DNA of 64,000 nucleotides. Source: Salegentibacter agarivorans. GTDB lineage: Bacteria > Bacteroidota > Bacteroidia > Flavobacteriales > Flavobacteriaceae. The stretch is from assembly GCF_900113135.1 (NCBI RefSeq), contig NZ_FOOH01000007.1:107360-171359 (forward strand). Reading direction: 5' to 3'. Numbering within the stretch: the stretch's first letter is position 1; the number at the start of each line of letters is the position of its first letter. Shown here in pieces: positions 62,193 to 64,000 of the stretch. Position numbers and translations under genes: made by a program. The notes below the pieces were generated by a model, which had not been told where the DNA came from, made no database searches, and saw only the letters and a program-made list of their open reading frames with translations.

Positions 62193-63623
62193 ATGTCTAT
62201 AATTGCTGAAGGAGAAAAGAAGTTCGAAGAAATAACTTCTGTGCAGAACAAGGCAATGCGCCTTAATCTAAATGAAAATATCTACGGAACTTTTGCTGAA
62301 ATTGGTGCCGGGCAGGAAACCGTGCGGCACTTCTTTCGGGCAGGAAATGCTTCCGGAACTGTTGCAAAAACCCTAAGTGCCTATGATAAGGATTTTAGCG
62401 ATGCGATTTACGGGATTGAAGATGATGGCCGTTATGTGACAGAGGACAGGTTAACGAGTATGATGCGCTACGAAACCGGACTTATTGAAGAGCGTATTTC
62501 CCGTCTAAAACATCCTAATAAATTATTTTTTAGCTATGCCAATACCGTAGCAACCATAGACTGGGCAAAAAAATATAAAGGCCATGGTTGGCTGGGAATT
62601 AGATTTCAAACAAAACCGGGAGAAGATTATAGCGAAATTGTTCTGCATGTGCAGTTTCACGAAAACAATGCTTCGCACCAGCAAATTAGCCTGGGGATAA
62701 TGGGCGTAAATCTTATTCACGGTGCCTTTTATCACTACGATAATCCTAAAAAGCTACTCAATCATTTATTTGATCATCTAACCACCGACAAGATTGAAAT
62801 TGATGCTATTAATTTCACCGGCCCTGTTTTTAAAGACGTAGACAATAGATTAATGAGCCTGGAATTGGTTAAAAAAGGCATTACAGAAGCCATTATGTTC
62901 GCTCCCGATGGCAACAATATTTTACCGGCCAGTTTACTTTATAAAAAGAATATTTTAACGCTACGCGGAAGTTTTAGACCGGTTACTAAAGTAAATATGG
63001 CGATGTATGAAAAATCGCTAGAACTTTTCCTGAATGAAAGAAAAGTTGATAAGGATAAAACGGTAGTTATTTTTGAAATTACACTTTCTAATTTAAAAGG
63101 CGAAGGAGAAATAGACGAGCAGGATTTCCTGGATCGTGCCGATTTACTAGGTTCTTTAGGCCAAACGGTAATGATTTCTAACTTCCAGGAATATTACAAG
63201 GTGGTAGAGTATTTTGGCCAACATACAAAAGAAAGAATGGGCCTTACCATGGGTGTAAGTACACTTCAGGACATTTTTGACGAAAGATATTACCGCCATT
63301 TAAGCGGTGGAATTCTTGAAGCCTTTGGAAAATTATTCTTCAAAAGCTTAAAGATTTATCTTTATCCTCTTAAAGACCAGGAAACGGACGAGATTATTAC
63401 CAGTGAAAATCTAAAGGTGCATCCAAGAATGCAGGAACTTTATCAATATTTTAAAGATAATGGCCGGGTTGTAGATATTAAAGATTATGATCCTAAAACC
63501 TTAGATATTCACTCCAGGCAGGTACATCAAATGATTAGAGAAGGGAAAACCGAATGGGAAGATATGCTGCCGGAAAGCACTACAAAAATGATTAAAGAAA
63601 AAGAACTTTTTAGAGGAAAGTAG
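62193..63623 (+). CDS. conserved soluble protein of unknown function
   Basis: The 476-residue protein has no signal peptide or membrane segment. It has strongly conserved-looking stretches: NENIYGTFAEIGAGQETVRH and FFRAGNASGTVAKTLSAYDK near the N-terminus, and LRGSFRPVTKVNMAMYEKSL in the middle. The end reads GGILEAFGKLFFKSLKIYLY. From memory, homologues occur in several phyla and are sometimes mislabelled as TonB-dependent receptor or as a nicotinate-nucleotide adenylyltransferase; the sequence shows neither a barrel nor an HxGH motif. It follows SulP by 36 bp and may be co-transcribed. Confidence 0.7.
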   Translation: MSIIAEGEKKFEEITSVQNKAMRLNLNENIYGTFAEIGAGQETVRHFFRAGNASGTVAKTLSAYDKDFSDAIYGIEDDGRYVTEDRLTSMMRYETGLIEERISRLKHPNKLFFSYANTVATIDWAKKYKGHGWLGIRFQTKPGEDYSEIVLHVQFHENNASHQQISLGIMGVNLIHGAFYHYDNPKKLLNHLFDHLTTDKIEIDAINFTGPVFKDVDNRLMSLELVKKGITEAIMFAPDGNNILPASLLYKKNILTLRGSFRPVTKVNMAMYEKSLELFLNERKVDKDKTVVIFEITLSNLKGEGEIDEQDFLDRADLLGSLGQTVMISNFQEYYKVVEYFGQHTKERMGLTMGVSTLQDIFDERYYRHLSGGILEAFGKLFFKSLKIYLYPLKDQETDEIITSENLKVHPRMQELYQYFKDNGRVVDIKDYDPKTLDIHSRQVHQMIREGKTEWEDMLPESTTKMIKEKELFRGK

Positions 63624-63673
63624 AGAAAAAATCACCTCTGCCTTTTTCAGAAGTATTTGTAAAGAATAATCAA

Positions 63674-64000
63674 GTAGGGTGAAGATAATAAATATTTGAG
63701 CATTTATTACCTTCATCCCTCTTCCAGAACCGTGCATACGGGTCTCGTACACGGCTCATGTTAAATCTTATTCAGTACTGTTTGATAGTACTGATGCAAA
63801 GTGTTCCCTTCAACTGTGTCCATTGCGTACAACCCTAATTCTGAGAAGTACTTATTTGGCAGGGCATAGTGTATTAAATTGGTGGAGGAGTTTCTCCATC
63901 GGGTTACCGATATCTTAAGAAAATTCCCCTTATAACCCATACGCCTTAGTTGTCGGTGAAGAGGTTTCCAGCTTTTCCAGCTTTTCATCACCATCATTCG
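63674..64000 (-). mobile_element. group II intron, 3' end (rest beyond window)
   Basis: On the minus strand the segment carries a domain V-like hairpin (63726-63757, GAGCCGTG...CACGGTTCT). A domain VI-like stem (TGAAGgTAATAAAT/ATTTATTAtCTTCA) follows, and the predicted 3' end is CCCTAC at 63674. The stop codon of a reverse transcriptase/maturase lies just before domain V, as is normal for these introns. The intron is inserted 50 bp after the conserved gene ending at 63623. The 5' end is outside the window. Confidence 0.8.
63761..64000 (-). CDS. group II intron reverse transcriptase/maturase, C-terminal part
   Basis: The frame is open from the right edge (64000) to a stop at 63761, giving about 79 residues of C-terminus. 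It has RRMGYKGNFLKISVTRWRNS and HYALPNKYFSELGLYAMDTV. These match the end of LtrA-type group II intron proteins, where the ending ALPNxYFxxLGL is diagnostic (maturase and end of the group II-specific region). The N-terminal reverse transcriptase domain lies outside the window. Confidence 0.85.
   Translation of the reverse strand, partial: RMMVMKSWKSWKPLHRQLRRMGYKGNFLKISVTRWRNSSTNLIHYALPNKYFSELGLYAMDTVEGNTLHQYYQTVLNKI

Noticed and set aside
63501..63752. Minus-strand 83-codon frame spanning the end of the conserved gene and the intron boundary
   Set aside because: It crosses the predicted intron 3' end and the antisense of a real gene. Part of it is translation of the domain V/VI RNA.

Overview
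The window is about 64 kb of low-GC chromosomal DNA from a member of the Flavobacteriaceae (Bacteroidota), of the Gramella/Salegentibacter/Zunongwangia type. The evidence is a TonB-ExbB-ExbD operon with a large TonB-dependent receptor, BlaR1-like M56 proteins with TonB-like tails, GSCFA, DUF4230, DUF4136 and DUF5522 proteins, and several -7 elements of the Bacteroidota form TAnnTTTG. Genus assignment is inference from gene content. Most genes are conserved housekeeping or metabolic genes. No prophage, plasmid or CRISPR array is visible. The only clear mobile element is a group II intron cut off by the right edge.

Layout. 1-6300 (minus): a truncated YdjM-like membrane protein, a membrane-anchored MutS-like ATPase, small conserved proteins, a cyclase-family hydrolase, hemW and ruvC. 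6479-8500: a glycosyltransferase, a YciI-like protein and a HicAB toxin-antitoxin pair whose toxin gene lacks a normal start codon. 8549-12585: a BlaI/BlaR-type regulatory cluster with TPR, ExbD-like and TonB-C-like products. 12920-19941: a DUF456 protein, then hpf, a P-type cation ATPase and PEP synthase. 20112-24324: a Na+/H+-type antiporter, lrgAB, a creatininase-family enzyme and a flavin monooxygenase. 24325-24872: two tRNA-Val genes and a decayed third copy. 24873-31829: folC, tonB-exbD-exbB, an amino-acid dehydrogenase, anmK and an acyl-CoA dehydrogenase. 32069-41294: gltBD, hemL, a LysM-glucosaminidase and an ACC deaminase-like enzyme. 41320-48730: a small HExxH membrane protein, DUF5522, an NlpE-like lipoprotein, hutU, a DUF4136 lipoprotein, an aromatic amino acid hydroxylase, a second DUF4230 protein and GSCFA. 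48902-60254: alaS, an M23 peptidase-MerR-LemA-TPM-TPM run, a TonB-dependent receptor, der and era. 60612-64000: a SulP transporter behind a possible leader peptide, a conserved protein of unknown function, and the group II intron end.

How the genes fit together. Nitrogen and amino-acid metabolism is well represented (gltBD, Glu/Leu/Phe/Val dehydrogenase, hutU, aromatic amino acid hydroxylase, an ACC deaminase-like enzyme). So is envelope work (TonB system and receptor, M23 peptidase, LysM-glucosaminidase, AnmK recycling, lipoproteins). The most suggestive regulatory signal is a 14-bp palindrome of the BlaI/MecI form ACTA-N6-TAGT. It occurs between blaI and the divergent DUF456 gene, and again just upstream of the -7 box of the TonB-dependent receptor more than 45 kb away. 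This suggests that the BlaI/BlaR cluster controls outer-membrane functions.

Intergenic DNA carries several families of short palindromic repeats. They include a roughly 105-bp element bounded by GTCA/TGAC ends, long stem-loops with a GCTGT-type outer stem, and a C5-A3-G5 palindrome that appears to have extended the start of hemW.
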